The notes under the pieces were generated by a model. The model was given only the letters and a program-made list of their open reading frames with translations. It did not search any database and was not told where the DNA came from. Both the position numbers and the translations under genes were made by a program. Positions 32,687-45,290 of a DNA stretch of 64,000 bases are shown here, one piece after another. Each line of letters begins with the position of its first letter. Positions within the stretch are counted from its first letter, which is position 1. Source of the stretch: Epiperipatus broadwayi (taxonomy: Eukaryota; Onychophora; Udeonychophora; Euonychophora; Peripatidae); assembly GCA_028023455.1 (NCBI GenBank), contig JAQFVV010000031.1:4032001-4096000 (forward strand), written 5' to 3'.

Positions 32687-34913
32687 TGTAACCGGACCAC
32701 CATACAACCCTTTTATTACTTCAGTTGTAACAATTTCCTGATGAGCATGTTGCAGGAAGGAACTATCAATTGGCATTCCCCAATGCAGATGTTAACCCCC
32801 CTACAACAATATTTCCTGCTCATCAGAGGATGTAGCACCATAGAGACTGGAAGCATCTAGACATTTCTATGTTTGGTTTTCCAAACAGCACCACTAGAGT
32901 TCCATCTCACTACAACCTGACTTACCTAGGTCTAGTTATGCCAGACATAGCTCAGGAGGCATGAGATTCTCATGAACAAGTGCATTAAATGAGGATTGAT
33001 GCAATAAAAACAAAAAAATAGAATTGAACAACTGGATAACTAAAATTAATTTTAAGTAACAATAATTTTATTTAACAACAAGTTTAAATAAATGTCCATC
33101 AAATGAAATATATTTCATGGACAATCCCTTGTATAGTTTACTCTCCAATCATTTCCAGCTCACGAGAGAGTGTGATATATTAAGACAACAGAGATAATAA
33201 GAAGACAACTATACACTTAATTCAAGTTCCACTTAAAGTTTAGATCTCTAATCTTTTAGTTGGTATCACAGAGAGGAGTGTGATATATGTAAGACATTTA
33301 CCGAGATAATAATGAAGACAACTAATAGCATTGTATTTAATTCAGAGTTCCATTTAAATTTGATTTGTAGTATTTTAGATAGTAGTCACATGTAATGTGG
33401 TTTAAATTATTCATATATGAAGATATCCTTTACAGATATAATAATGAAGATAACTAATAGCATTGTATTTATTAGCCAGTTAGTTATATGTAATAGCTCC
33501 ATATTTCTTACTCTTCTAGGTATACTTATTTGTATATTAGTAATATAAATCATTACAAGTAATTGTGTTTAGTTTTTTTTATTAATATATCTTCAGATGA
33601 ATCTCCAATCCTTTTTAAAAATGCCTTAAGATTATAGATATTTTTTTTATATTTATCATTAATGAAATGTATTTTCACATAAATTCATTATAAGAAAGAT
33701 ATTTGTTTTTTTTTATTTCTATAAACACGTATAAGTATTGAATAAAATACCCTTTGATTATTGACACTCTTAACACATTTAGCATTATACAATTTATTAT
33801 CAACAAAACTATATTTTATATAAAGCATTTTTATTAATTTTTTTATTTATAATAAAGATGTATAGATATTGAATATGTCTTTTAATTATAGACATTCAAT
33901 TTTAGTTTCATTTATAAAAAACATATTTTCATATATCTACATTTATTCATAATTTTAGTTTAAGAAAGACGTTTTGTGTTGTTTTTATAAAGACATAAAT
34001 ATTAAATATTTTATAAAATTGTTACCTTCATTTTTTCCTTTATATCTCAGTCTGTTCCATCAAAAAGGGTGCATTGTATTTAAGCTGAATGGCATTGTTT
34101 ACTTTCCATGATGTTTACCCAGGCAAATCTTGGAGAACCATGGCTTTTGGAATGGAGAGAAAAGGCTGTTACTAGCCTTCCATCGTTATGTTTTCCTTAA
34201 TAATGTTTTCTTTTTCCATTATTAACAGTGGCTCTAAATATTATACTGCTGCTTAACACTTTGGTGAAAATTAAAATCTATTGACTCTTCACATTTTCTT
34301 TAACATCTACTTTAAAAATATCTCTTTGAAAAAAATACACTCTTTCATCTCCTAAAAATCTACTTTAAAAACTTTTAAATCTAATCTGCCTCTGAACTTC
34401 CAACTTGACTATTTATATTCTGCTCTTTGGATTGATTAAGCAGCCCAGCCCACATGTACCCTAGGTTTTCCTTATTCCCAGGCCTATCTTCTTTCAAGGA
34501 TTGGACAATATATTTTAGTAGGAGAGATAATGGACTAGAAGGATTAATTCATGTTTTCTGATTTATTAAGACTGCCTCAAGCTATTATCACACTTTATTC
34601 GAAAACATTGTTCCAAAAATTAAAAATGTAATATTAATAAAAAAAATGCTAGCTTTAAATAAATACGAGTGATATATTTAAATTATATTGTAATTTAAAC
34701 TATAAAATCAATAATGATTTATCTTTATTATTTTCTTTTCTCAATTATAGAAAATAATGATTGTCTTGTAAAGTTATAAACTAAACTTGTTTGCTATATT
34801 TTTCTAGAAAAAATATAAGATCGACTTTTTATACATCTGCTGTTTTTTAAGGTGGGGGAAGGATAAAATAGTTTTTAGAATACATACACATGTGAAACAG
34901 TGTGCTTGTTTCA
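32687..34913 (-). repeat. E3 5' LTR (2227 bp)
   Basis: Ends tgtaaccgg (32687) and gtttca (34913). Matches 27764-30168 with many small indels, the largest in the repeat region around 33130-33300. Confidence 0.8.
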
Positions 34914-34923
34914 ATATATATAC

Positions 34924-36567
34924 TGTATCACCCAACTTTTTTATATGTCAATGAGGAGATAGAAACCTCCATTTACCGTTACGATTTATTTATTCGGATC
35001 CCTTTCATTTAGTTCTATTTACTATCTTTGAAGGTTGCCGATCTTTCAGGTAGAGAATAACATCAGTGGTAGCAAGCTACCAATGATATTATTTCTCTGC
35101 TACTAAATTATAACACTGGTCATCCAAGCACTTTATTTTTTAAAGAAAAAACCTTTAGGCTCCAGTTAATTACAGAAGTAACCAACATGCTTGCCCAAGC
35201 AGCCACAAATTTAGTGCCTAACCTCTCAGCTAGCTCAGTGGACTTTAGCTATTCTCAATTCTCTACCTCTATACTATGAATATATATTCCCAATATTTAT
35301 ATCATAAATATTTGACCAATAGAACACACATACATTATTAATTCTATGACAAGAATCCCTCCCTACTTTCAACCTTACTTAACAATAATTAAAAGATTTA
35401 GTTTCACAAATATTTGATCAATAGAATGCACCTTTGTGATTAACTCTTATGACATGAATCACTTCCCTTACTTTTAATCTTACTTAATAATAATTAAAAA
35501 TATTTAACTCCAACTTTCCTTAAATGCTCATTCTTGCCTTACAATAAACACATATACACATTATATTAAGGTATAAATTTAATATGTTCAAATTATACAC
35601 ATATAATAATAAAATAAAATAAAACACACATTTAATTATGTAATGCACACCCACAACTAATGAGGTCTTTGATTTAAAAGTCTTATTACAAAAGTTAAGT
35701 AATACATGTGGATAGATCAATAATAGTTCTATATTTGGTTTAAATTTAAAGTATAATTCTTGAAATGTTTAATATTGAGGTTTACCTAGGATTTGAACAT
35801 GCAAATAAGGCAATGTAGCTTCTGCTGGTTCTCCTGATTCCAACTGGCTGGGATGTATAGGAATTTACTTGTGTATTTTAGCATGGACACTCCACTGTTT
35901 TCCAGTTTTACATTTACATGGTTTCTCCTTGAACTGACTACTGATGTTATTCAAAGAGGGTCAGACTAACTGTGCAATCTGATGGGTTCAGCAGTACATT
36001 CTAAATGATAGGATGTTCATTTTGAATAATTAATAACTTTTAGTGATTTTTATTTTATGAATGCCTGATTGACTTGAATAATAAGCAATACAAAAATCTC
36101 CCTTTTGATAGCTAGCATTCCTTATCTGAGAATCGATCAAGCAATCTGATTCATTACTATTGGGCCTTCATTCCTTTTATTTGAGAGTTCAAACTTCTGT
36201 TTGTTAATTATTTCCATTGTTTTGATTTTAAGTTTCATTTCTTTTATCTACATTGCGTTAGCTTTCTAAAGAAAATTCCTTAATTTTTTATAGACCTACA
36301 CATTCCCCATTACAAGACAAATTGAGTGGTTTATTTCATTAATTTAAAACTAACAACGCTTAATCGCTTTTTATTTAATTTTTATTTATTACCAAAATAT
36401 CCCCCTCCCCTTCTTATGTTCTTTTCCTTTTCTCAAACTTTCGTGAAAATCTTTCTGAAATTTAAACTAACTTTTTAAAAAAAAAAAAAAACATTTTTTA
36501 GAATTTTCTTCCAATAAATTTCACTTTCATTAATTCTTAAAAATATGTAATGACCTACATCAGTACA
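34924..36567 (-). repeat. E4 3' LTR (1644 bp)
   Basis: Begins tgtatcacc and ends cagtaca. Contains ggtagcaagctacc palindrome near 35070 and a short 102-bp tandem pair (aaatatttga at 35306 and 35408). Confidence 0.82.
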
Positions 36568-36757
36568 TCTTCTCCCATCAGTACATCTTCTCTTATCCCC
36601 CCTTCGAGAGAAAAATGTCATTCTGAGCATTCTATCTCTTAATACCTAAAATTAACAAAATAAAAACTTTTTTTTGTATTTACTTGTGATCCATTTTCTA
36701 AATTCTGACATTTAATTATGATAGGGTCGATTTGCCAACTTTATCTATTCCCTTTTA

Positions 36758-37784
36758 TTAACTGCAGTGATTGAGCATTGAACGTTCCCTTTTTTCTGGT
36801 CCCTTGAGCAATCTCAAATGCATTGTTTCCATATTCTTATATGATCTTATGTGCACATCGTATATCGGTTGAAACTTTTTATATATTCCCTTCTCAGGGT
36901 GGCTTACTGAGTTTACCCACACCATGACTTCATCCCCCAAGTTAAACACATACCTGACTCTCCTTTGTCTCCTTTTGGTCTTATATTACCCATCCTTCTG
37001 AGCCTCACAGCATGCTTCATCAGCATCTTTTTTGTTGTTAATACACTGCATTTTTGTTGTTAATACACTGCCTCCCTATCAGAAAAAATGGTTTTAAACA
37101 GGCATGGAATATATTTGCCATGGTGGAGTCTGATGGGTCCAAATCCTGTTGACTCATTCTTTGACCAATTTATCATGCTGGTGACCCCTTATTGCTTTCC
37201 TCATCCATCTTTGATTATCCTTCTGTAAGTATACATAAAATAAGCATCCCAACTCTCTCATAATACCTTCACAAAGATTGAACTGCAGATTGTGAATCAA
37301 AGTGAGGACATGCCTTATTTTGTGACATTCCATCCATCTTTTCCATTCTCAATACAGAAATAGCATTATGTGGTCTGATATTATTTGCTTTGGAATTCTT
37401 GTCTCAAAAATGTTGCTGTTCCAGTACTCGTATAATCTGTCTAGCATTAGCCTGCATCACCAGATAAACAACCATGAATGCGGAAAAGACATCATAGACC
37501 GCAAAGAGATATTTCTTTGTATTAAACTGGGATAGGGGTCAACAGAAATCTATTGCCAACAAACTGTTGGGTTGATATGCGTATATGGGTCTCAATGGCC
37601 CTGCACTTGACATGTTAGGGGATTTGGTCCTTGCATATACGGTACATCCCTCAATGACATTTAAGATATTCTTATACATTTCTGGCCAATAAAACCAATG
37701 CCCTATCCATCCTTCAGTTTTGCTTGAACCATAATGACCATATCTTTTGTATATGCACATAATCACTTGCTCCTGTATGGCCAT
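36758..37784 (-). pseudogene. E4 integrase remnant
   Basis: The zinc module is at 37784-37600: RYGHYGSSKTEGWIGHWFYWPEMYKN, then GCTVYARTK, where the first Cys is kept and the second is Tyr. Next comes LLAIDFC with the first catalytic Asp. A broken core follows, then at 36949-36758 the C-terminal FNLGDEVMVWVNSVSHPEKGIYKKFQ motif. The second Asp and Glu regions are too decayed to score. It resembles the E2 integrase in the same places. Confidence 0.7.
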
Positions 37785-37841
37785 TGGAAGAATGATTCAT
37801 ATATGTTAACCTTCTTTCATTTTGTGCTGCAAAAATCCTCC

Positions 37842-38345
37842 CTATAAACAGTACCATTTTCTCTCCTTCCATAATGAACTGTTTATAGGTCTATTTATAG
37901 GTTGATAACATAAATACCATATTATTTGTTTACAATCTGCATCCTCCTCTTGCAGTTCCTTTAATCTTTGTAAACTATGTTCTATCTCTTTGCCTCCATG
38001 TTCTTCCACTGTTGCTAGGTATGCCTTGATGCAATTCAGATGTTGTTGCTTTTGCGCTATTGGGTAGTGGCTCAGAGTATCGGCCGCCACATTATCTTTA
38101 CCTCAGCAGTATTCTACACTATAACTGAATTCCTGCAAGAATAGACTCCACCAGATCAGCCTACTATTTGTGAGAAAGCTGTGATTAAAGAACTCAAGGC
38201 TCCTATGGTCAGTGATCACAAATCACTTCAGATCTGATTAAGTACTGTCTAAACATATTAAGTGCCCGTTACACGATCACTAAGCCTCTCTCGGTATAGC
38301 CTTATAATTCTTTTCTGGCCCATTTAACAAAGCGACTCTGTAATA
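37842..38345 (-). pseudogene. E4 RNase H C-terminal half and linker
   Basis: In shifting frames, WARKELYGYTERG and then the SDHKSLEFLNHS-equivalent region are visible, then MAADTLSHYPIAQKQQHL (equivalent to VADALSRNPIKLEQQHL in E2). An acidic linker leads toward integrase. Stops and frameshifts are frequent. Confidence 0.65.
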
Positions 38346-38349
38346 AGAA

Positions 38350-39480
38350 TAGTGGCACCCAATGTGCCATCCATTTTCCTATATCAGGGACAATATCATC
38401 CCCAATACAATTACACTGCTATCTCGATGCACTAACGAATGGCTTGTTAACCTTTCCATAGTTTTTTTTACAAAAAGGTGCCCAAATCTGTACATTTTTA
38501 CAATTACAGATGAGATGCATATAGGCTATCATGTAACTCGAAATATATGAAAAGAAATGCTAATTTTATTTATTAAATTATAAATATATATAAATCAAAA
38601 TTTTTAGATGATATACATTCTGAAATGCCCAAATTAGATTTGGTATGAAAGAAAACCATATTTATATATTTTTTTGTCCAAAAAACCCGATGGATACAAA
38701 CAGAGAGGTGAAAAATGACATAGATAGTATGCTATCACATGATTCAAAATATATGAAAAAGAAATGCTTAATTTTATTTATTAAATTATAAATATATATA
38801 AATCAAAATTTTTGGTGAGATACATTCTAAAATGTCCAAATTATATTTTATATGAAAGAAAACCATATTTATATATATTTTGCCAAAAAACCCTATGGAG
38901 GATAATGAGAGGTAAAAAATGAATATATATATGCTATCAGCATGACTCAAAATATATGAAAAAGAAATGCTGTTTATTTTATTTATTGAAAATACATGAT
39001 TATAAAAATATATATAAATCAAGTTTTGATTCACATAACTTTCTAAAACCTAAAATATTTTGTAAAAATATAAATAGATATTCAAGGGAAATTTATAGAT
39101 ACAAACATCTCTTAATGTTGAGGAATTTTTTTTTTTTCTACGATAAAATTGTAAGGTTGAAAATTTTCAATAGACAAAACAACGTTGTATATTTTCAAAA
39201 TCTACATTATTTTCACAGAAATATTTTTTAAAAAATAAATCTTAAATAATTATTATAACTTACCAATTGAAAGAATAATGCAAATTATTATAAAAATTTC
39301 GAAAATTATTTTGAGATAGAAAGATGAAGCGTTTATCTCTAATATAAAAGAGTGAATAAGGGGTTACAAATTACCAACCATAAATAATGAATAAATCATT
39401 GATTTACACTGCCATCTATGTAAAACTTTGCAAACTAATACCTGAGTCATATATGGATGTAAAGCTAAAACTGAAACAAA
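38350..39480. repeat. Inserted block with ~205-bp tandem repeat, splitting E4 RNase H
   Basis: aaatatatgaaaa-aagaaatgct starts three units at 38541, 38747 and 38949 (spacing 206 and 202). Each unit continues with aatatatataaatcaaa and an aaaaccatatttatatat block; the third is diverged. E4 sequence is recognisable on both sides. The exact ends are uncertain. Confidence 0.65.
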
Positions 39481-40500
39481 CAAAAAGGTGTTTCGGACAA
39501 TCTGTTACACAGTTGTAAAAGGAAATTCAAAATCAGATATTTCATTGAGAACTGACTCTACAGGTGAAGCTTGTCCAGTTAATCTTCACATCCAGTTCCA
39601 GCGAAGAGTTAAAAAAAGCTCAGTGTGACAGCACAACTTCTTAGAAAACCACTTTTTACATTTGTAAAGCTGTGCTCATGTTAATCTCCCCATGCCCATT
39701 TTTTATCTTTTCTCAATAGTTGTAACAGAAGACTACATATTTGAGGGAAATTTTATAAAACTGATTGAAGAAATTGCATAATCCGAGGAAAGATTTAATG
39801 TCCTTTTTTTTCATTGGCCTAAGAAAATCTTGTATAGCTTGGACTTCCTCTGGATTTGGAGATATTCCTTGCTCACTAATCATGTGTCCTACAAAATTTA
39901 TCTCTGTGGTCATTAAGTGACCTCTGTCCAAATTTATTTTAATTCCCTTCTTTTTAGATTTGCAAAGAAATCACTTCAATGCTCGAAGTGTTCTTCTACA
40001 CTTTCTGAAGCTAGAATTATGTCATCTACATACATAGTAATCAGGTCCTTAATCTCCAGGAACTGTATAAGTCCTGCCTGCTATTTTTAAACTGAAGGAA
40101 AGTTGTTTGAAACTATATGCCTGTCTGTTATACTGAAAAGCGATGTATTTCTGGTCCTCGAGATGCAGCCTGATCTGCCAGTAGCTAGCTGTTAAATCAA
40201 AAGTTGAAAATATCTTTTTTTCAGGAAAATTCATTAGTAATTCATTCATAGGTGGTGGGGCATTGGTGCCTAGAACTGTTATTTTGTTTAATTGCCATGC
40301 ATCTAGGCATAACCGAATAGTTCCATCTTTTTTCTTTACTGTCACTATCAGGTTATTGTATGGGGATGAGCATTTAGAGATAATCCCCCATTTTAACATA
40401 TTTTTAGTTGTTCCTCCATTGTAGTTCTATATTGATGCAGTATAGGCTATGATCAAGCTTGATATGGTTGATCTTTTATAAACCTAATCCTATGCTCATA
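39481..40500 (-). pseudogene. E4 reverse transcriptase and RNase H N-terminal part
   Basis: RT motifs are visible in broken frames: GIISKCSSPYNNLIVTVKKKDG (40400-40330), FSTFDLTASYWQIRLHLED (motif A) and TMYVDDIILASESVEEH (YVDD box, near 40030-39980). FVGHMISEQGISPNPEEVQAIQDF and FLGLCNFFNQFYK follow. RNase H starts with a LRKDKKWAWGD-like stretch (about 39700) and then decays into the inserted block. The catalytic YVDD is preserved although the protein is not. Confidence 0.78.
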
Positions 40501-41650
40501 TCCCTCGATAACTCCAGGGACTTCTGAAAACACATTCTCATATGTGCCCAACAACTCTTTCAAGCTTTCCCTTTTCTCCTTACTTCCACATCCATCTTCC
40601 CTCACTTTTCTCTCTATTTCTATCCCTGAACTTTCAGCATCATGCTACACATTATACTTCAAATGGGATCTCAGCCTTGTTTACCATCACCTGTCAATGT
40701 TCGTAATATAACACACAGCCTGCCTTGCACATAAAATCTGATCCCAGTATAGCATCATGTATTATTCCCTCTAGGATTAGGATGACATGGTTGTATTCCT
40801 TTCCTGCTATAGACATACACACCCAAGTTTGTTCTGATGCGAGCTTGGCTATTTTTCCATTTGCCAACATTATGTATACATTCTTTAGCGGTTTTTTATT
40901 TTCAAGTTGCTCTGATCTATCTCATTGAAGTTTTATACTTGACTCCCTGAGTTGAGGAGGCATTAACACTTATTCTCGATCCCTATCTCTATTTTAGGAC
41001 AGGACTGAGGTGCCATTCTTAACTCCTCTGTTTCATTGTTCTGCACTATGTTTGCTACTTGTATTTGAGTACTCTCAGCAGTCCCTTCCTTATTCTGGCT
41101 TTCCTCATGCTGTCTATCACTGTCTAGCATCATAAGTATCTCTGCAGTTTGTTTTACTGTATTCTATCCCATTACTGTCTGTTGAATGTTTTCTGGGAAA
41201 CCCTTTCTTACTATATGCAGAATCTATTGTTCAGATAGTTTATATGCTGTAATCATTTAGTTTCACCACTTGTCTGCACAAAAATGTAATCAGCAACTCC
41301 CCCGTTTACCATTTATACTGTTCTACCTGATGCTTAACATTCTCTTGCAGTCCCTCACCCACAATAGTTCATTAACAGTGCTTGTTTGTATTCCTTGAAA
41401 TTTATGGGTTTAACTCCCATTGACTCCCACTAAATTTGAGCATCATCCTGTATGTGACTACTCGCTATGTTAATCTTGACTGATTCACTAAATTTATTGC
41501 ATGAGAAAAATTGTTTCAAGCTCTCTAGGTGCCTATTCGGTGCTTCGCCTCTGCTTCCCATGAAAGTTTTTATTTTTATAACCTGGCTCACTGCTTCCAT
41601 TCTAAAACTGAATATTCTATCTATTCTTATTTAAACAAAAATTTATTTCT
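40500..41650 (-). pseudogene. E4 gag and protease remnant
   Basis: The minus strand shows a MEAVSQVIKIKTFMGSRGEAP start at about 41610, collinear with the IRTFSGSCNEAP capsid start of E2. A KKGFPENIQQTV region and a protease-like CLLNSGSQV (near 40955; NSGS where DSGS is expected) follow. Then come FSEVPGVIEGYEHRIRF and the RT beginning. Many stops and shifts. There is no zinc knuckle and no coiled-coil N-terminus comparable to E2. Confidence 0.65.
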
Positions 41651-41937
41651 ATGATAAAATTTTAAACGAATGTATGACCAACCCAAACCCTCTTAGTTCT
41701 ATTGTTATTCTGCTTGTTCTTTTATTGTAATTCTCCCAGAGTGTCCATATTTTTTATGCATCCATATTTATACTGTCCCATGAAATCTCAACCATTCTGT
41801 TGGCTATGCTGATTTGGCACATTCTGTTAAACTGAATATTAACTAGCAGGCTCTTCAAACCTGAACTAGTTGCTTTCTGAAGTTCTTTTCCCCTAAGTGT
41901 CACCTGTGTCAGTTATGGCCCATGTTGGCTATGCCAT

Positions 41938-43624
41938 TGTACCACCAATGAAGAGATGGAAACATCTATATACTTTTAGATTTATCTATTTGATACCTTT
42001 CACTTAGTTTCTATGTACTATCTTTGAAGGCTGCCGATCTTTCAGGTAGAGAATAACATCACTGATAGCAAGCTACCGATAATATTATTTCTCTGCTACT
42101 AAATTATAACACTGGTGACCCAAGCACTTTATTTATTCTAAGGAAAAAACCTTTAGGTGTCAGTTAATTACAGGAGTAACCAACATGCTTACCCAACCAG
42201 CTATGAATTTAGCACCTGACCTCCCAGATAGCTCATCGGACTTTAGCTATTCTCAATTCTCTGCCTATACTATGAATATCTATTCCCAATATTTATGTCA
42301 CAAATATTTGACCAATAGAATGCACATACATTATTAACTCTATGGCATGTATCCCTTCTGTACTTTCAATGTTACTTAACAATAATTAAAAAGATTTATT
42401 TCACAAATATTTGACCAATAGAATGCACCTATATGATGAACTCTAAGACATGAATCCCTCCCTTACTATCAATCTTACTTAACAATAATTAAAAATATTT
42501 ATTTCCAACTTTCCTTCAATGCTCATTCTTGCCTTATAATAAATGCACATACACATTATATTAAAGTATACATTTAATATGTTCAAATTACACACATATA
42601 ATAATAAAATAAAATAAAACACACATTTAATTATATAATGCACACACATAACTAATGAGGTCTTTGATTTAAATGTCTTATTAATGAAAGCTAAGCTAAT
42701 GCATGTAGATAAATCATTAAAAGCTCTATATTTGATTTAAATTTAAATTATAGTTCTTGAAATGTTTAATATTGAAGACAAAATAAATGTTTACCTAGGA
42801 TTTGAACATGCAAATAAGGCAATGCAGCTTCTGCTGGTTCTCCTGATTCCAATCGGTTGGGATGTATAGGAATTTATGTGTGCATTTTAGCGTGGACACT
42901 CCGATGTTTTTCAGTTTTACACGGACAAGGTTTCTTCCTCAAACTGGCTGCTGATGTTATTGCAGAAAGGTTCAGGCCAGCTGCATAATCCAGTCGGTTC
43001 AGCAGTGCATTCTAGATGACAGGATGTTCATTTTGAATAATTAATAACTTTTAATGATTTTTATTTTATAAATGCCTGATTGAATTGAATAATAAACAAT
43101 ACAAAGTCTCCCTTTTTATAGCTAGCATTCCTTATCTGAGGATCAATTGAGCAATCTGATTCAATCCTATTGGGTCTTCATTCATTTTATTTAAGGGTTC
43201 AAACTTCATTCTAGTCCTTCAATTGGTTATTTTATTTCAATCAAACAGTAGTCTTAGTTCTTTTGTTTGTTAATTATTTCCATTCTTTTGATTTAAATTT
43301 TCATTTCTTTTATTTACATTGCATTAGCTTTCTAAAAAGAAATTTCTTTCTTTTAATTAATTTTTAATAGACATATACATTCCCTATTACAAGAGAAAAT
43401 GAGCGATTTATTTTATTAATTTAGAAGTAACAATGCTAATCATTTTTTCTTTAATTTTTATTTATTACTGAAATCTTCCCCTCTCCCCTTTATTTTGTTC
43501 CTTTCCTTTTCTCAAACTTTCATGAAAATCTTTCTGAAATTTAAAAGACATTTTTTAGAATTTTCTTCCAATAAAATTCACTTTTGTTAACTTTTAGAAA
43601 AATGTAACGACCTATATTGGTACA
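41938..43624 (-). repeat. E4 5' LTR (1687 bp)
   Basis: Ends tgtaccacc (41938) and ttggtaca (43624). Directly outside its inner end the minus strand reads atggcatagccaacatggg, the likely primer site with a TGG start. Confidence 0.82.
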
Positions 43625-43707
43625 ATACATTGAATTAAATATTTCCATAGATTGTTTTTGTTGTGATAAAGAATAAAAATGAGAATATATTCATATAAAT
43701 AGATAAA

Positions 43708-43881
43708 TTTAGCTTTTGAGATTGCTAAGAAACTATCAATTACTACTACTTGACAATCCCTGAGGCTAAACAAGTTTTCTCATTAACCTATTAAGAGTTA
43801 GATTAATGAAAAAACTTTTTTAGCCTCAGGAATTGTCGAATAATAATAATTGATAGTTTTTTAGCAACATCAAAAACTAAA
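43708..43881. repeat. 79-bp inverted repeat with 16-bp spacer
   Basis: Left arm 43708-43786 and right arm 43803-43881 are reverse complements with roughly ten mismatches, sharing cctgaggcta and aactatcaatta-type blocks. No clear target duplication was found. Probably a miniature inverted-repeat element or foldback. No coding content. Confidence 0.65.
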
Positions 43882-44208
43882 AGTTACCTCTGCTTACATG
43901 GATATGATCTCATTTCTATTATTTATTATATAGATATTGTAAAACATATACATACATATGTATTACAAATAGAATGCCAGAAACTGTATGCAATTATTCA
44001 AATTAGAAATGTATGACTTTGAATCAATAGAATAATTTTTAATAATAATAAAACTCTTGAAAAAAAATGCATGTTTAAATATATTATAACTTCTAAGTAG
44101 CATGCTATGAAAAAATTCCATGAAATTAATTATTTACAAATGATTATTTGCAATTATTCAACTTTGTTACATGTTTTAATGTTTAGGCATGTCTTGGATA
44201 TATTATAC

Positions 44209-45282
44209 CATGTTTCCCCCAAAATAAGATCTAACCAGAAAATAATCCCTAGATGATTTTACAAGATCCTCATAATATAATCCCTACTCCAAATATAAGC
44301 GCTAGTTAAAATCATCAGCCACATAAATGGTTGGTGGAAGTATTGAATTATAAAATAATGAATGTATAAATAAGCAATATTATTGACAGTAATGCTTTAA
44401 ATAAATAGTAATATAAATTATGTGGTTCTTTTGTATTTCTCTATCAACAACTTTTGACAAACATAATTCTACCTGTATAGAGAGATAATTTTTCTATCAC
44501 AAGTCAATATATCGAATAATTTGTAATTTCGTTTATATATCTTTAGGTACTTATTTTATTTCTATTTAATACTTAGATTTAGAAAGCTTGATTTAGTTTT
44601 AGAGTGTCATCATGATAGCCTTTAAATATTCAAAATAAAAGAAAAATTAGTTTAATTTCTTAAACATTTTTATCAAAATAACACAAATGATTTTAATAAT
44701 CAAAGTTTAGCTTAAATTAAATCATCAATCATCAATCTATCTTCTAAAGAAAAGTTTTTAAAAAGAATACCCAAGTAGGGCTATTATAAGTAATTTGGAA
44801 AGTGTTTACAATAATGGATGTGTAGTTATGTCATATGTAAATCATCGTAATTCTATACACCATATGTTATAATGGATATACTTAATGTGCACATGTAAAA
44901 TACAGAAACATTTTCCGAATTTTTGTGCTTGCATTTTTTTGTAGCTTTTGTGTGGAGAAACCATTCTTAACTGTAATCATTTTTATTACCATTTCTGTCT
45001 AGCAAGTCTTCAATTAACATTTTGATTTAATATTAAATTTAAATGAAATAATATTCTGATCCTAGATAAGATGAGCACAAAAAAAGAGCTAATCTGAAGA
45101 GTACAAGAAAGGAATTGTGGGGGATTCCCAGCATAAGAATCGTATAGAAAAGATAAAAAGTACTTGAATAAATGTAGGTTTTTATACATGAAAAAGTAAG
45201 ATATCCCCTGAAAATAAGCTCTATGGTGTCTTTTGATGCAGGAATTAATATAAGACCCAGTCTTATGTTGGGGGAAATACAG
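44209..45282. mobile_element. Non-autonomous DNA transposon remnant, possibly hAT-like
   Basis: Terminal inverted repeats: left catgtttcccccaaaataag (44209-44228); right, reversed, ctgtatttcccccaacataag (ending 45282). Similar sub-terminal blocks of the type aataagcyct and cagggg occur inside. Eight-base flanks (44201-44208, 45283-45290) agree at five positions, so a TSD is not proven. No transposase. The tttcccc-aaaataaga terminus reminds me of hAT-type non-autonomous elements, but I cannot verify the family. Confidence 0.5.
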
Positions 45283-45290
45283 TATACATC

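Larger units (their letters stand above)
27764..34913 (-). mobile_element. E3: gag-only Ty3/Gypsy LTR retrotransposon
   Basis: Read on the minus strand: 5' LTR 34913-32687, primer-site region just below 32687, gag 32415-30800, 3' noncoding region 30780-30169, 3' LTR 30168-27764. ATAT lies on both sides (27760-27763, 34914-34917). There is no protease, RT, RNase H or integrase. Gag is followed within bases by the 3' noncoding region, at the same place as in E1. LTRs have diverged strongly from those of E1/E2 in U3 but keep the terminal promoter block and the ctgatgagca inverted repeat. E3 is therefore an older relative. Confidence 0.83.
34924..43624 (-). mobile_element. E4: decayed full-length Ty3/Gypsy retrotransposon
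   Basis: LTRs 34924-36567 and 41938-43624, with ATAC on both outer sides (34920-34923 and 43625-43628). Minus-strand order: gag about 41620-40900, protease and RT about 40900-39700, RNase H in two parts, integrase 37784-36758. All frames are broken many times. It is related to E2 but is a different family: LTRs are shorter and not homologous. A foreign block with a 205-bp tandem repeat splits RNase H (about 38350-39480). Only ten bases separate E4 from E3. Confidence 0.85.
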
